Assembly (NCBI GenBank): GCA_003255065.1
Contig: QAOA01006379.1
Coordinates: 199,252-263,251, forward strand
DNA length: 64,000 nt
Direction of reading: 5' to 3'
Source of the DNA: Cercis canadensis
Lineage: Eukaryota; Streptophyta; Magnoliopsida; Fabales; Fabaceae
Shown: in pieces, positions 48,101 to 59,821 of the stretch
How the letters are laid out: the number at the start of each line of letters is the position of its first letter
How positions within the stretch are numbered: the stretch's first letter is position 1
Notes under the pieces: model-generated
Seen by the model: only the letters and a program-made list of their open reading frames with translations
The model's database searches: none
What the model was told of the DNA's origin: nothing
Program-made: the position numbers and the translations under genes

Positions 48101-51100
48101 CATCCACAAGATCCAACAACAAGGATGATTTGGCCTGGGCAATAGACATGCGAGAGTAGCAGCTAACAACTCCCCAAAGCAGTGCTAACTCTCCTTCATC
48201 AAATTCAGATGACACATCACAATGTGCAATCTTTTTTATTGCTTCAATCCATTTACTGATGGTCTCTTGCAAATGACTATGAATGCTTGCTAGTGCTTCT
48301 CTACTTGTTCCATCCACAGACTCTGACCTTTGTTCATTTAATTGCATTTCCTCACAGCAGGACAGTAACAAATGTATGACCTCTCCCTCTGAACTCTTCA
48401 TTAAATCATTTATTGCACTAGAAATCCAATTATACAAGTTAAATAACAGAGAACAAAATATAACTTTATTGATGCATATATAGGTACCATTTAAAGGTTA
48501 CCTTATAACACTACTCCTGAAAGCAAGTACACAATGTTCCTTCTGTAGCAGTTCTCTAATAAAACCCAACAAACTGGAACACAACCTCAAACATGTCAAA
48601 AAGATACAAAAACAAACGAAAGAAAACCCCAATGTCATAAGCACATTGTTGCAGTCAATACCTTGGGCTTCTTAATTTAAAGATACGCGCCCACTGGACA
48701 GCACACTCGGATATTGCTAACTTATCATTGAAACTACTGAGCCCATTGAGAATGCCCAACATTAATTTAAAAATCTTATCAACAACTAAAGACATATCAT
48801 CTTGTGGCTTGATAATGCCAGAAGGCATGAAATGCGTCTGCAGGATCAGTGAGACAAGTTCAAGCATAGGTTTGTAATCTGCAAAACATAATTGCAGACA
48901 AATAAGTACAAGTGCACACAACATTACAAACATACATGAACAGATCTTAATTCTCAAAGCAACTACATGGCATACTAAAATCCAACTGGTTAGGTTAAAC
49001 TTGAAAAAATTCACTGCTGAAAAGATACTCTCTTTGAACACACACCAAAAACACATTGAAAATACATTCAGCGAAATCTCAAGCAATCTGTTTCTGTCAG
49101 CACCTAAACTCAATCAACTCAATCTTCGATGACCCACAAATATAATCAAAAAGAAGAGACAGGATAAATACAGAATACCCATATATTCCTATTAAGTAAT
49201 AACTTGATTTAAAAAGTATCAAGCAGAAGTAAATCATACAAATGGAGGTATATAACAAGAAAACCAAATAAGCACACACATAAGAAAATAGAATAAAAAA
49301 GGAAAATAATCACTAACAGAAACTTAAAAGTTAAAACCCACTCTTTTCATTTGATATAGGATTGCTATTGGCTCAACACTAAAACATCCCTAGATTATTT
49401 AACCAATCACCTGGCTCAACTTAGCTCAACAGACCCAAAGGAAAGGTAAAGCAGCATATAAAGTATTCTAACTTACCAGACACCTTTTGCCCATTATACA
49501 TCTTTACAGCTGAAGCAAGTACTGATAAAAGGCGCCCCAAATGCAAAATGTTTCCAGTACTAGCGCATTTATTTACTTCCTTATATAAGCATTTCCATAC
49601 CAAATTCAATTCCTCGGACTCCATCTTCTCACATAATCTTTTAAAGACAGATTTTACAACCTCCAGATTGGTGCTCGACTCTGCGAGAGAGAGTCAAATT
49701 TGCTTAATGAACCAACAAACTTTATTAATTAAAAAATATTATATCAAGAAAGTGCAAAAAAAAATACAACGCTGGAGGATAAGGAATCATCCTAAAACTA
49801 TTAAACAAGAAAAACAGCAAACAAATACAAAAGAAAATAAACATAAATAATCAGCACAAAAGAGCTATCCAATCCCACTATATATCTGATAGAGACCCCC
49901 CAAAAAACCCATGAGCATAAGCCCACAACAAAGCAAAAAACACAAGCCTATTCCATAAGAGATGAGCTGGAAACATCTTTAGCTAGAGATTCTAGCATCA
50001 AGCCCAAACCAGATGAGTCAAATGACAGCAAAAAATTGTTCATATTCAGAGAAAGCCACATCAGGCAACAGTAAAGAAATAACAAAAACTTCGGAGAGAA
50101 AAAAAGCCTGTCATAGGAATCCCAAACATTTTAATAAAGAAAATCATGCATGAAATATATAAGGGGATAAATTGCAGGCAACCACCATCAATTGCCTCCT
50201 AAACTTTACCAGATTAGGAATACTTGAGTTTCAATTAAAGAGAAACTATCCTGCTGGAGGTTATATTAGTAAAAAGGTAATTAATGCACATCTCATGATA
50301 TTCTAGGAAAAAAATTTCATTTCTAGAGAACATATTAATACTAGCTTTTCTCTTTTTTCTGACTAACATGGAAAAGAATCAAACCTGGGAGAGGGCACCT
50401 ACGCTGTCCAGATAGATTAGTAAGGATAGACAAAACCAGAGCATGAGAGCAAGTAAGAACTGCAACAAGGACATACAACTAGTAGATCCAGAAGAATCCA
50501 AAGTCCAAATCCTTTTATCACCATTAAAAGAAGGTTGAAGTTGAACATGATCGAGAAGCATAAGACCAAGGAAAATCCCTCATAACACCATCTAACCTAA
50601 ATAGAGATATATAACAGAGAGGAATACTGGACAAACAAGAATGAACCAGAGTGACAACTCAACCACCTAAAAGATAACGCAGGAAAAGAATTTTCCTTCT
50701 ATACCTTTCCCTTTCTTTCCTCCTTCTCCACCTTTATCTTATCCGATTTCATTTCCTCAGTTCCACATCAAGATTCGTTTATTTGCCCAGACACCTTAAA
50801 TTAATCTTTCCAGAAAAATCTTAATTCTTCCTTCCACAAATTTACCCTAAACACTCTAAAACTCTAAAGTTACTATTCCTGGGGTACTGTTCACAGTCCT
50901 AAACTAACTTTTCTGTATTGAATTGATAGTATCTCTCCAAATCTGTACAAACACCAGTTGCTATGTACCTTTTTTGTTATGGAAGAATGTACTAAGGACA
51001 GTACATAGAAAGAGGACTAGCAATCCTCCTAAATAAATGAAAAAAAAAAAAAAAAAAAAAAAAAAACATAACAAAAAAAATAAAAGGAAGCATCAGTTTG

Positions 51101-54100
51101 TAAGAGCTCTCCAATCTCTGTAAACCCACAAGATAGATCCCCCTAAAGAAGCCATTAGCAGAGAAGCAGCGCGAGCAAATGAAAATCTATTCCAAAGAAT
51201 TTTTTATAAAAATGCAGAGGGAAAAAAAAAATTTATAAAAATTCCGCCATTATGATAATGTGGCTGTTTGTTTCTGAATTCCAAAGAATACATAACAGAA
51301 ATATCAGGGGAGACATAAAGAATCTCTAAAATCACCTGTATTAATTCAATCTAGTACCACCATCCAAACGAAAAGCTTTCACCTTAGAAGGAGCTTTAAC
51401 CAATTATACATTTATCATTTTCCATTCTGGCTTTGGCACGGTGGTCAGAGATTCCTATCCCTTTGGAGAGGTCCCCTGCCTGATTCCCCCATCCCCGTTG
51501 TGTGTGAGAAATCCCCCCTCAAACAAAACCAAATGAAATTGTTACTCAGGATCATATACCCAGGCAACATAGCATGTGATTTTAAGCGATTATCCTTCTA
51601 ATTGTTTTCTCAGTTTGAAACCTCCAACTTATCAACCCAATCCTTGAAATCTTGCAATGCTCTCTTCTTTGTATTAGCCATTAGAAAACTCATTTTTATT
51701 TTCTCAACAGTAAACCATAAAGGATTCATACCAAAGGGTTTTGATCTCATGATCTCAACATCCACTCTAACAGTCCAAATGGGGAAAAAATTCAATTGAA
51801 CCCAAGGTGATAAATATTCACATCAATCTTAAGAAAAATCTAGTCTCTACTGAGAAGAAGTTAAGTCATAAGTTGATGTTCTTTTTCTTTTTTGGGGTTG
51901 GGGGGGCAGGATTATAATAAAGGTCCCTATAGTTTGGTAAGTTTTCAATTAGGTCCCTTCAATTTTTCCCCCAAAAATTGGGCCCTTATACTTTCAATTT
52001 GATTCAATCAAATCCCTACCATTAACTACTGTTATAACACCATTTTGACATTGATGTGGCCAACAGCGTGCACACGTGGCAGCAATGTTGTCCAAGCTAG
52101 CATACATGTGGCATTCTTAAACCCTAAATCCCTAAACACTAAATGTTAAACTCCAAGACCCTAAACCCTAAACTCGGATTCCCAAACCTTTAGCATTGAG
52201 GAATTCCTAATTCCTGAACTATAAATATTAGAGTTTAATCAAGTCCTCCAAAAATTGGGTCCTTATACTTTCAATTTGATTCAATCAAGTCCCTATCATT
52301 AACTACTGTTATAACACCCTTAATTTGACGTTGATGTAGCTAACAGCGTGCACACGTGGCAGTAATGTCGTCCAAGCTAGCATACATGTGGCATCCTTAA
52401 ACCCTAAATCCATAAACACTAAATGTTAAACTCCAAAGTCCTAAACCCTAAATTTGGATTCCTAAACCTTTAGCATTGAGGAATTCCTAATTCCTGAACT
52501 ATAAATATTAGAGTTTAAGGTCTAGGGTTTTATATTTAAGGTTTCAGGTTTTAGAGTTTAATATTTAGGGTTTTACTATTTGGGAGCATTTGGTACATGG
52601 AATTTTTTTAGATTCCTAGGAATGTCAGCTTGGGAAAGTAGGATTCCCATGCTTGGCACAAGTTTTTAGAAAAACATTCCCAAGAAAGTAACATTCCAAG
52701 GGCGTTTGGTACACATATTTTTTTTCATTTCTAGGAATGTGGGAATCTTGTTCCTAGGAATGTTATAATTTACATTTAGTTGGCCTTAAATATTTCTTGG
52801 GAATCTTGGTTATTTTTCCAAAAGAACCCCTATCTATATTTAGCCAAATTTTTGTGAGAAAAAAAATAGCAAAACTATTAACAATTTATTTAATTCTTAA
52901 TAAAAACAAAAAGAAGTATTACTATACTACAGTCTAAATTCCTAACAATTTAATTAATTAAAAAATAGAAACAGGAAAAAAAAAAAAAACGAAAAAAGGC
53001 GCAGGCAGAACGAGAACCNAAAAAAACGAAAAAAGACGCAGGCAGAACGAGAACCAGAACCATGGGGGAAAGCAATTGAGCAAAGTGTTGGGCTTTCGAT
53101 GAGAAACCATGCCAACGGTGGGAAAAGATTGGGGCTTGAAGGAATCTGAGGGAGATGATGGTTGGGGGAGCAATGAGGAACCATGAGAAACCAAGAAGAT
53201 TAACTATTTGAAAAACTTAAAACCGCCGGCAGCCGCATAATTGCTGTTGGAGCTGGACGTAGCTGCTGAAACTGTTTTCTCAGCCCATATGGGTCTTCAA
53301 AGACATTGTCGACTGTAACAATTCCAAGCTAAAACATTTGAATAAGAGGGAGAAAAAAAAAGCAGCAGCAAAAGACAGAACAGTTCAGCTTGCCGGAATG
53401 GTGGCAGTGACGCCGATGAAGCCCACTGGAGACCAGACTATGGTGTCCATGACAGAGGAACGAGAAAGAGAGTTGGGGCGTTGGGGTGTGGGTTTGATGA
53501 GGGGTAAGGGTGGGTAGATTTGTCTTTTCACATGTAAAAAACTTTCCCATGCCATGGGAATCCAAATTCCCAACTGCCCACAAGAATTTTTTGTGGGAAA
53601 GTTGGCAAATCAAACACCCCCTCCCAGGAAAGTAACATTAGGAATGGTATTTTGCTAACTTCCCCAAAAAAACATTCCCATGGTGGCTTGGGAATCTGGA
53701 TTCCCATAGCATGGGAAAGTTTTTTACATGTGAAAAGATAAATCTACCCACCCTTACCCTCATCAAACCCAAACCCTTGAGGCGCTAACTCTCTGTCTCT
53801 CATCCCTCTACCATGTAAACTTCGAGCTATGGGTTCTGGTCTCTAGCGAGTTTGCTGGCCATGCACGTGGTCTGATGAGTCAATAAACAGATCTGTTTCT
53901 ATCTAGCAGATCTGGCTTCTCCCCAATCAGCTCTCACAACTCCTCCTTCCCCTTCTTCTCTAGCAGATCTGGCTCCAATTTTGCTCTCTTTAATATACCG
54001 CCTCCAACAAATTCTCCAGCAGAGGGACGCGAGGACAGTTCCAGCACCGACACCCTATTTGCAAATTGATTTGGGGAGGAAGATAGACCCAACACCAGGG

Positions 54101-57100
54101 AGAGAAAGGGAAAGAAACGCAGAGAATGAACTCTGTTTCTATCTTCTCAACTCTGTTTTTCTGCTTCACCTCACTCATCTCTGGTTTGTAGAAAGAAAGG
54201 GGGAAGACAATCTCCGTGTAGAGGGAGGGAAGATGATGCAGGTTTTTTTCTTTTCTAAAACAACTATGTTTGGCCAAATATAGAATATAGATACGGGTAT
54301 TTTTGAAAAATAACCAAGATTCCAAGAAAGTAGCATTTGAACCAAACATGGAGATGGGAGATTAAATTGTAACATTCACAGAATGATGATTCCAGGACTA
54401 GAAAAAGAATCCATGTACCAAATGTCCCCTATAGGTTTATGGTTTAACATTTAGGGTATAGGTTTCAGAATTTATTTGTTATTTTTCAACAAATGTTATA
54501 ATTTATTGCAGATCCTTATAGTTTGAGATCTGATTTAATCAGGTCCCACCGTAATAACACCATCAGTGTGAGTGTGATGCTGATGTGGCTAACTGTGATG
54601 TGTGGGCCCCTCAAAATACATGCAAGTCACATGTTTTGCTGACGTGGCAATGGGGTGTGCCACATGTATGCCACATCAATGTCACACCATACTAACAGTG
54701 TTATAATAGTGGTCAACGGTTTGAATTAACCCTTCAAAGTCTTATGGAATCAGCAAAATCAAAATAGACTTTGTTCATGTGCTTGTGGATCTCAGGACTA
54801 TGATCAGCAATATCATCAACAAATGAACCTGTATACACCCGAGGCTTTAAACTAGAGAACAAGCTTGCCTTTGTTTACCTTTATCCCCAATACAATACAC
54901 TGCCTCACTGGTCAATAATTGCAATACTCGCTCTGCTTTTGAATGGAACCTTGATGAGGATCCTCTCATAATATGATAAAGCAAAGCTTCGACACCTGAT
55001 TTTCTGCATTGAGAAGGCTTCTTCACTGCTTCAAGCATCACCCTTCCAATTCCTGTCCCATTAGGCAACATTAAAAGCTTCAACCAAACAAATAATAAAT
55101 GCATTCTTTTTCTTTGAAAAAACAAAAAGAACAGAAAAATCAATATCTAACCAGGAAGGAATGTTTTCTGAGTGCACTAGGACATTATGAAAGTTATAAA
55201 TAATAATAAATAGCACACAGAAAAAAGGGAGGGGAGAAGATTTAAGATAAAGCCACAATGAGAACCGAATAATTTTGCCACGTTTGGCCCATAATCTAAC
55301 AAACATATATATCAATACCTCTTTTAAGCTGCTCATCTGGTGCATTTCTTAGAACAAACGACATTGCCTCTGCCATGAATTCTTGGACATATTCCTTTGG
55401 ATAGTACCTCAATTTTGTCGTAACCCTTGAAATACCAAAATCAACATAAGTAACCCCAGAGTTAACTAAGTCAAACATGTATAGAATATGTATAGTTATG
55501 CAGGTCAACAGTTATTATAAACAATATGATATAAATTGAGAAGAGTTGCAAATCAGTTTGTAAACCATTTGTTAATTACTGAGAACTATAAAGCTTTTCC
55601 ACAAACATGTTGGCATGATTGCAAACTGTTATTTTTCATGAGCTACCTCGGGTAGAGAAGTACTATAAATATTTATTGAAATAATTTTGAACATCCAAAG
55701 ATTATCAAGGATTGGAATGGATCTTCTTCTACAATAATACCCCCACTACATTCAGTTACCCAAAGTATAACAAGGATAGCAAGGGATCATCTCCAATATA
55801 TCCCCATTACATTCAGTTATTGCATCTTATAAATAAGATATACTTTAGTATAAGGTCAGTGTCTGTATCTGAGTTATAAGCATATTAATCAAGATGCCAT
55901 TTAGAAAAGAGGTACAAGTAAAACCATACATAACCAGAGTATTTCATGGTTTGCTGAAAAGTTAACACCATATATGGAAAGCTGGAAATAAAAGCTACTG
56001 AAATGAAACTCCATCACTCACCTGAGCACATTTAAAGGGTTGTGTACTAGATATTTCTGCAGATACATCATAATATATGACAATGATGTGAAGACCTGCA
56101 AAAATAACATATTTTTAGTATTCCCACTGATTTCAAGGAAAATACACAATAAGAAAAGGAAAACAATAGCATTCCCTCCATAAGAACAATGCCATGATGA
56201 TAGCTTATACCTGCTCAATGATCTCTGGCTCTCTATCCGCACCACTTTCTAAGAGAGACACTAAAGAATCAACAATTCTAGGCAATAGCCTAGCAAAATC
56301 CCCATGCACAATAACCAGATAAACAATGTGAGAATCCTAAGCAAAACATGCACAACAAAATGTACTAACACAAAAACCTTGATAAAAGTTGGAAAAGGAG
56401 ATCATGAACCAATATTTCAAGCCACTTTAAGTAAAAGGACAGGAATTTGACAAGTAAAATACAGGGCAAACAAAGAGATAACATCCAAAAGTTGGAAGTC
56501 TTGCATAAGGAGACATTCTGTGAAATATATCTAGACCAAGGGATAAGCAACTCACGGAACATACTCCTCCAGAAGATCTCTAGATAAAGCTGCTACTAAT
56601 CTGTACAAACAAAGATTGGAGATTAACTGACAACAGCCACAAAGTAATTGAAAAAACCAATATAAACTGAAAGAAAGAAAGAGAGACATAAATTAAACCT
56701 GAGCTTCCATTAGTCAAGTCAAATATTGCTTGATTCTTAAAGAATCAGTAAATGCAGAATATAACAAAATATCAAACTAGTAAATAATTCCTCAGGTACC
56801 TAGTACTTACTAAAACAGAAGATATATATGGCTACATATTTTAGACTTTGGACTTTAGCAGACTGTTGTGATTTGTCCTTGAATTAAGCTACATCTCTAT
56901 CCTCTATGACATAATCCAACGAAAATTCTATCAGTGAAATCGAATCACAAATCACTTGAAGCCTATATAAAGCTCCAAACAATAATTGCCGCAAATAGAA
57001 GATTCATTGACATGCTGAAATTGTTATTATTTGCACAGAGAGACACGATTTTCAATTCATTAACATCAAATGCTACCATGTCCAAATTTTCAATACACAA

Positions 57101-58966
57101 GAATGATATCTAGGGTGCGTTTGGTATGGGGATAATGAGGAATAAATTTTATCGGTGGAAATTTTTACCCATACAAAAAGATGTCCTTTGACATAAAAAA
57201 ATAAAAATTAAATTAAATTAAATAAAAACCTCTAGGATCAACCTACAAGAATCCTACAAAGCCTAAAGGCACCTCAGGTTGACCAAAGAGATTTTTTTCT
57301 ATGTCAAAAGACTTTTTTTTTGTGTGTGAAAATTTTCACCAGTAAAATTTCCCCCTCATTACCCCCATACCAAATGCACCCCTAATGTCAACATTCATCA
57401 CAACAGGTATCAGCACCCCCAACTGAGCAAAAGAAGCAATCCTCAAAAAGGTTAACTTACCTGAGAATTGGCTCAATGGACAGCCTTGCTTTTATATGCA
57501 ACCTAGAAAGAAGTTTTGAGATTAAAGATTCCTTGTGCAACAGCACCAATGGCAATGTTTGTGTATATGGCATAATTTCCTCATAGATAGCGATGAAATC
57601 CTCTGCTGTATTTAATTCCTGTGTTGTAACAATAAAAGCAAATAATAAATATCAGCATGAAAGAGATGTAGCAGAATACCATATTAAATTCCCCTACAAA
57701 TGTGAAACTCTGTCATTTATCAACTATCACAATGGGATGAAGCTATAAAAATGCGTCTTCCAATGGACTATTTTACTAGTATCCCTATAGATTGATGCCC
57801 ACATTGTTTTCTAGAGCTAAATGGGGCATATTATCCAAAAAGAGACAATTGGAATAAGTAGGCGAATTCCCCTTCACCCCAGCAGCTGCGGCACCATTGT
57901 TAGAAGCAATTAGCAAACACAATAACACTATTCCATCAATTTGAATGATAGCATGTAGCTGAAGAAGCTTTCATCCATGGAACAAGTAAAGAACAACTAT
58001 CTTAACTTCATATACTAAGGCATACCCTCCATTCTATGAGGCAATCTCTGAAAAAGGAGGAACCGTCAGATGGCTCAGATTTGACTTTTTCAAGACTTCT
58101 ATAGACGTTGATATCTATATCTTCAAGTCTCTGAGAAAATGTCTTAAACTGTACATCCAATAAAAAAGTCAGAGAGAGCCATAAACAAAAGAAATTTAAG
58201 CATCTGATAAAATTTTTCTGCTATAATCTATAAGACAATACAAGTAATAGTTATTCAATACATCAAAACGATTATATCAAAGATAAAAAAGCTAACCCAC
58301 TACTCTGCTCAGAACAAAGGGATGTTATGAGTTAGGAAGTTGCTGACAAACACGGGTGTACCCAGGAAGAGCTCATAGTCATTATCACTTAACATCAAAT
58401 CAAATATTTACAAACAAAATCGAAAATTGAAAACAAGCCCACCATCTTTTTTTAACAGCAAACCAACTAAAGCACAACAATCCTCTAATATATGTATTAA
58501 AAAACCAATAAAATAAACTTGAGCAATATTAAAAATGTAAGAACCCCTCCTTCGAATTCAGTGATTTCCTTCCCTCTCTCTTCAGCTGAATTATGAACTT
58601 GCAACAAGGAGGTGGCCTTCTTTCCCAGCCCGACCTCCCAAAATCCCACTCGCTCTAAATTCAACCGCCACCGCCACCATCACACCAATGACCGAGCATC
58701 AATTTCTAATTTTACTACCTCTCATGTGCCTCCCACCTCACGCAGCTTTAGAAATTCTACAGTGAACTCTACTGGGCTTCTTATGGAGGTGCTTAAGGTT
58801 CAGTACAGAGAGTAATACTGGGAGTATGGTACCGACCCATTCATAGAATGAATGAAATGTGGACAAAGGCAGTGAGGAGAAAGAGGAGAAAGCTTACAAC
58901 AAAGCGCTGGCGGCCATGCGATTTGTTGAGAGACTTGACAGCTTGAGCATGTGAGGGCGTCGCCAT
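33181..58966 (-). CDS. UTP20: UTP20, small-subunit processome component (31 exons)
   Basis: The gene encodes a 2698-residue protein, the usual size for plant UTP20. It starts MATPSHAQAVKSLNKS and ends with a basic tail (KRKLRVAAKHRANKKRKI, then KMGRWMH). UTP20 is a HEAT-repeat scaffold of the nucleolar U3 snoRNP/SSU processome, needed for cleavage and assembly of pre-18S rRNA. Recognisable conserved blocks are SRDLLEEYVP, MMYLQKYL, VLDCLLTWKDDYLLPY (DRIM region, about residue 930), SHRKAVLNFIAQLDVNELPLF, SLVLNKYEDHEF, EKPSSLFSCFQAMSR, LANDNDSTVRSM, YLGEKQQLWGAAAQV, MKKGFHRHID, LVMLEKMIHQFP and KMGKIALQMDAIQ. All 30 junctions keep frame and the total CDS is 8097 bp. It appears intact although several introns hold repeats, two single-N joins and a gap. 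Start ATG at 58966-58964 fits the known N terminus. Confidence 0.95.
35089..36216. repeat. Segmental duplicate, copy 2 (in UTP20 intron 28)
   Basis: Direct duplicate of 1-1129; see that entry. It contains the foldback element at 35948-36070. Confidence 0.9.
35948..36070. mobile_element. Foldback MITE-like element, second copy
   Basis: Same inverted-repeat structure as 862-984, carried along by the segmental duplication. Confidence 0.65.
37250..37525 (-). pseudogene. Possible LINE (zf-RVT region) remnant in UTP20 intron 27
   Basis: The minus strand reads LEQEQERRSKKWRAWKMV then LVGPFVWRESIEYSMEMLRQL. This resembles the C-terminal part of plant L1-type reverse transcriptases, where a W-x-R-E-R motif and surrounding tryptophans are typical. 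No reverse transcriptase core is nearby and the frame is short, so this would be a 5'-truncated and decayed insertion. A 38-bp direct repeat (CACGAAAAGAGAGAAGTCCC and following) lies at about 37432 and 37570, flanking its promoter-distal side. The assignment is tentative. Confidence 0.4.
41888..43467. other. UTP20 intron 20, with a diverged tandem repeat
   Basis: A 1.58-kb intron. Segments 42897-43110 and 43235-43440 are diverged direct repeats (shared AGCATATGCCA, TATCAGAAATTCA, GACAATG), each ending near a TTTAACATTTAGCATT-like word. No exon is evident in between, since the flanking exons join in frame. Confidence 0.6.
43932..44550. other. UTP20 intron 19 with assembly gap and poly-C edge
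   Basis: Contains a run of 135 N (44312-44446) preceded by a C homopolymer (44299-44311). Exons 19 and 20 join in phase across it. On the minus strand, 44530-44475 reads EFYMLRTILADLDEEM, with an AG before it (ATGCAG) and a GTG after it. This is an exon-like stretch with no match in the protein as I know it, so it is not included in the CDS. Confidence 0.6.
45999..46565. repeat. Tandem duplication across the exon 16 acceptor of UTP20
   Basis: Bases 46271-46565 repeat roughly 45972-46270, with substitutions. The copy includes the exon 16 splice acceptor and the first about 26 bases of that exon (GAAACACATTGAAACAATGAAG on the plus strand). Intron 15 therefore carries a decoy acceptor upstream of the real one. 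A short AT microsatellite lies at 46101-46121. Confidence 0.8.
47643..48070. other. UTP20 intron 12 with a single-N join
   Basis: A single N at 47741 separates two copies of a 38-bp word (47702-47740 and about 47769-47807, containing AACAAGAAAACATAACTCAA). The layout fits an unmerged overlap, so the true intron may be about 65 bp shorter. Confidence 0.75.
49681..51890. other. UTP20 intron 8, exon 9-proximal part
   Basis: About 2.2 kb of the 5.2-kb intron 8. It holds A-rich tracts (for example 51038-51066, a long A homopolymer) and no recognisable coding sequence. A possible SINE-like piece near 51425-51520 (GGCACGGTGGTCAGAG) is not convincing. Confidence 0.5.
51891..52570. repeat. Two-copy repeat with AAACCCTAAA-type motifs (UTP20 intron 8)
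   Basis: Segments about 51968-52233 and 52249-52518 are direct repeats sharing TTATACTTTCAATTTGATTC, TAACTACTGTTATAACACC, AGCGTGCACACGTGGCAG and AGCATACATGTGGCAT. Each then carries several AAACCCTAAA or TAAACCCTAA words. A related sequence in inverted orientation occurs at about 54480-54760, suggesting that both were ends of one larger element into which the block 52573-54425 inserted. Confidence 0.7.
52573..54425. mobile_element. Nested foldback/TIR element in UTP20 intron 8
   Basis: Left end GGGAGCATTTGGTACATGG and right end CCATGTACCAAATGTCCCC are inverted repeats. Similarity continues inward in pieces (for example TTCTTGGGAATCTTGGTTAT near 52794 against its complement near 54315). An inner inverted repeat has arms 53491-53568 and 53692-53764, and its pairing extends toward the centre. 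That suggests a second foldback or two head-to-head MITEs. A single N at 53019 is flanked by a repeated 28-mer, another probable unmerged overlap. A target duplication is not evident. Ends starting GGG(N)GC-TTTGG are like PIF/Harbinger-related MITEs. Confidence 0.65.
54426..54878. other. Remainder of UTP20 intron 8
   Basis: Holds the inverted counterpart of the repeat at 51968-52520 (CCACATCAATGTCACACCAT and AACAGTGTTATAATAGTGGT) and the splice donor of exon 8 at 54878. Confidence 0.55.
57113..57381. mobile_element. Tourist-like (PIF/Harbinger) MITE in UTP20 intron 3
   Basis: 269 bp. Ends are GGGTGCGTTTGGTATGGGG on the left and, read inward from the right, GGGTGCATTTGGTATGGGG; the terminal inverted repeat runs about 30 bp. 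Flanking bases are CTA on both sides (57110-57112 and 57382-57384), a 3-bp target duplication as expected of Harbinger-type MITEs. The interior is AT-rich with no coding sequence. Confidence 0.88.
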
Positions 58967-59650
58967 GTTGAAGATGAACCAACAGACTATGCGAATAGGG
59001 GGTTTTCTCTAAGTGCAGCTTTCCAGTTTAACAAAACTACCAACACTGTAATGGAGGCTTTGCAGGGATGGAGGGAAGCAAACCGACCTGGCCTTCTCCT
59101 ATGGTCACGGTCCTGACTCTGCAAAGTGGGAGCGAAAGGAATAAAACGAAAAAATTAAACTAGGGATTTATTTTGTCAAATGGGCCAACATCAGCCCATT
59201 CTATTTAAAGGTTCTAAGCACAGCCCAGATGAATTATCAATCCTACTAGAACGTGAGCCCATATGGCCCATTTACTAGTTCGAAATCAGGATTTGAAGGG
59301 GCAAAAGCCTGCTCTTGTTTTTCTTTGTACTAGGAGACAAAACCTAAACAAAAGAGCAATACCACCAGAGTCTTCTCTAAGCAAACCTCGCAAGCAAGGA
59401 GGGGCTCCATGAATTGTGCAACGCTAAAATAGCACACCGGTTACGCTCTCTGAAGGTATGAGAGGTAACCAACTCCGATGCCTATATCATAACATAATAA
59501 GAAAGAGGTCTAAAACGGTGCCGTAATCACTAAATAGGAGACGGTGTCGTATAACTCAGTAACAGTAAGCAAGATTCATGTAGCAGTGGTTAAGGATTAA
59601 AGGTGAGAGATGAGACACATGTAAGGCGATCCCGAGTTCAGGGATTGAGC
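58967..59650. promoter_or_regulatory. UTP20 upstream region
   Basis: About 680 bp between the UTP20 start codon and the left end of the gypsy element. It must contain the UTP20 5' UTR and core promoter, but I cannot point to a clear TATA or initiator. Bases 59566-59640 (GTAGCAGTGGTTAAGG, then GATCCCGAGTTCAGG) faintly resemble pol III boxes. Confidence 0.4.
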
Positions 59651-59821
59651 TGTTAGGAAGGGGTATAACCCAGAAATGGGCTTGTAGGAAAAGGCATTGA
59701 AATATCTTGTAGTTTGTTAAGAAGACTCTTCTCCATCTCAAAGAAAGCTTTGATTGAATATTGATTGATTCTAGTCTATATATTATATGTTCTTGCGGGT
59801 TTCTGTATTTCAGGTGTTACA
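59651..59821 (+). repeat. Putative 5' LTR of the gypsy element
   Basis: Placed by the TG start and CA end and by its position against the primer site. It has a TATA-rich stretch (CTATATATTATATG) about 40 bp before its end. The partner LTR is outside the window, so the left boundary is provisional. Confidence 0.5.

Larger units (their letters stand above)
33181..58966 (-). other. UTP20: Exon map of UTP20
   Basis: Exons, in transcript order, read on the minus strand: 58966-58898, 58148-58026, 57618-57461, 56600-56556, 56289-56211, 56095-56022, 55425-55319, 55052-54879, 49680-49477, 48878-48662, 48585-48502, 48417-48071, 47642-47462, 47339-47090, 47001-46662, 45998-45818, 45695-45555, 45427-45166, 45009-44551, 43931-43468, 41887-41751, 41651-41470, 41364-40984, 40651-40526, 40210-40145, 40069-38250, 38155-37876, 36996-36763, 34641-34120, 34025-33893, 33437-33181. 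Each boundary was placed by GT/AG (GC/AG for intron 26), running phase and continuity of conserved protein. Exon lengths sum to 8097 bp. The least certain junction is between exons 19 and 20, which spans an N gap. Confidence 0.88.

Noticed and set aside
53329..54349. Several 60-119-codon frames in UTP20 intron 8
   Set aside because: They fall in inverted-repeat element sequence, on both strands, without any family resemblance.
58612..58815. Plus-strand 67-codon frame opposite the UTP20 start
   Set aside because: Low-complexity, histidine-rich chance frame within intron 1 of UTP20; no supporting homology.
59566..59640. tRNA- or SINE-like motif next to the gypsy element
   Set aside because: Weak resemblance to A and B boxes only; no cloverleaf could be drawn and the ends are undefined.
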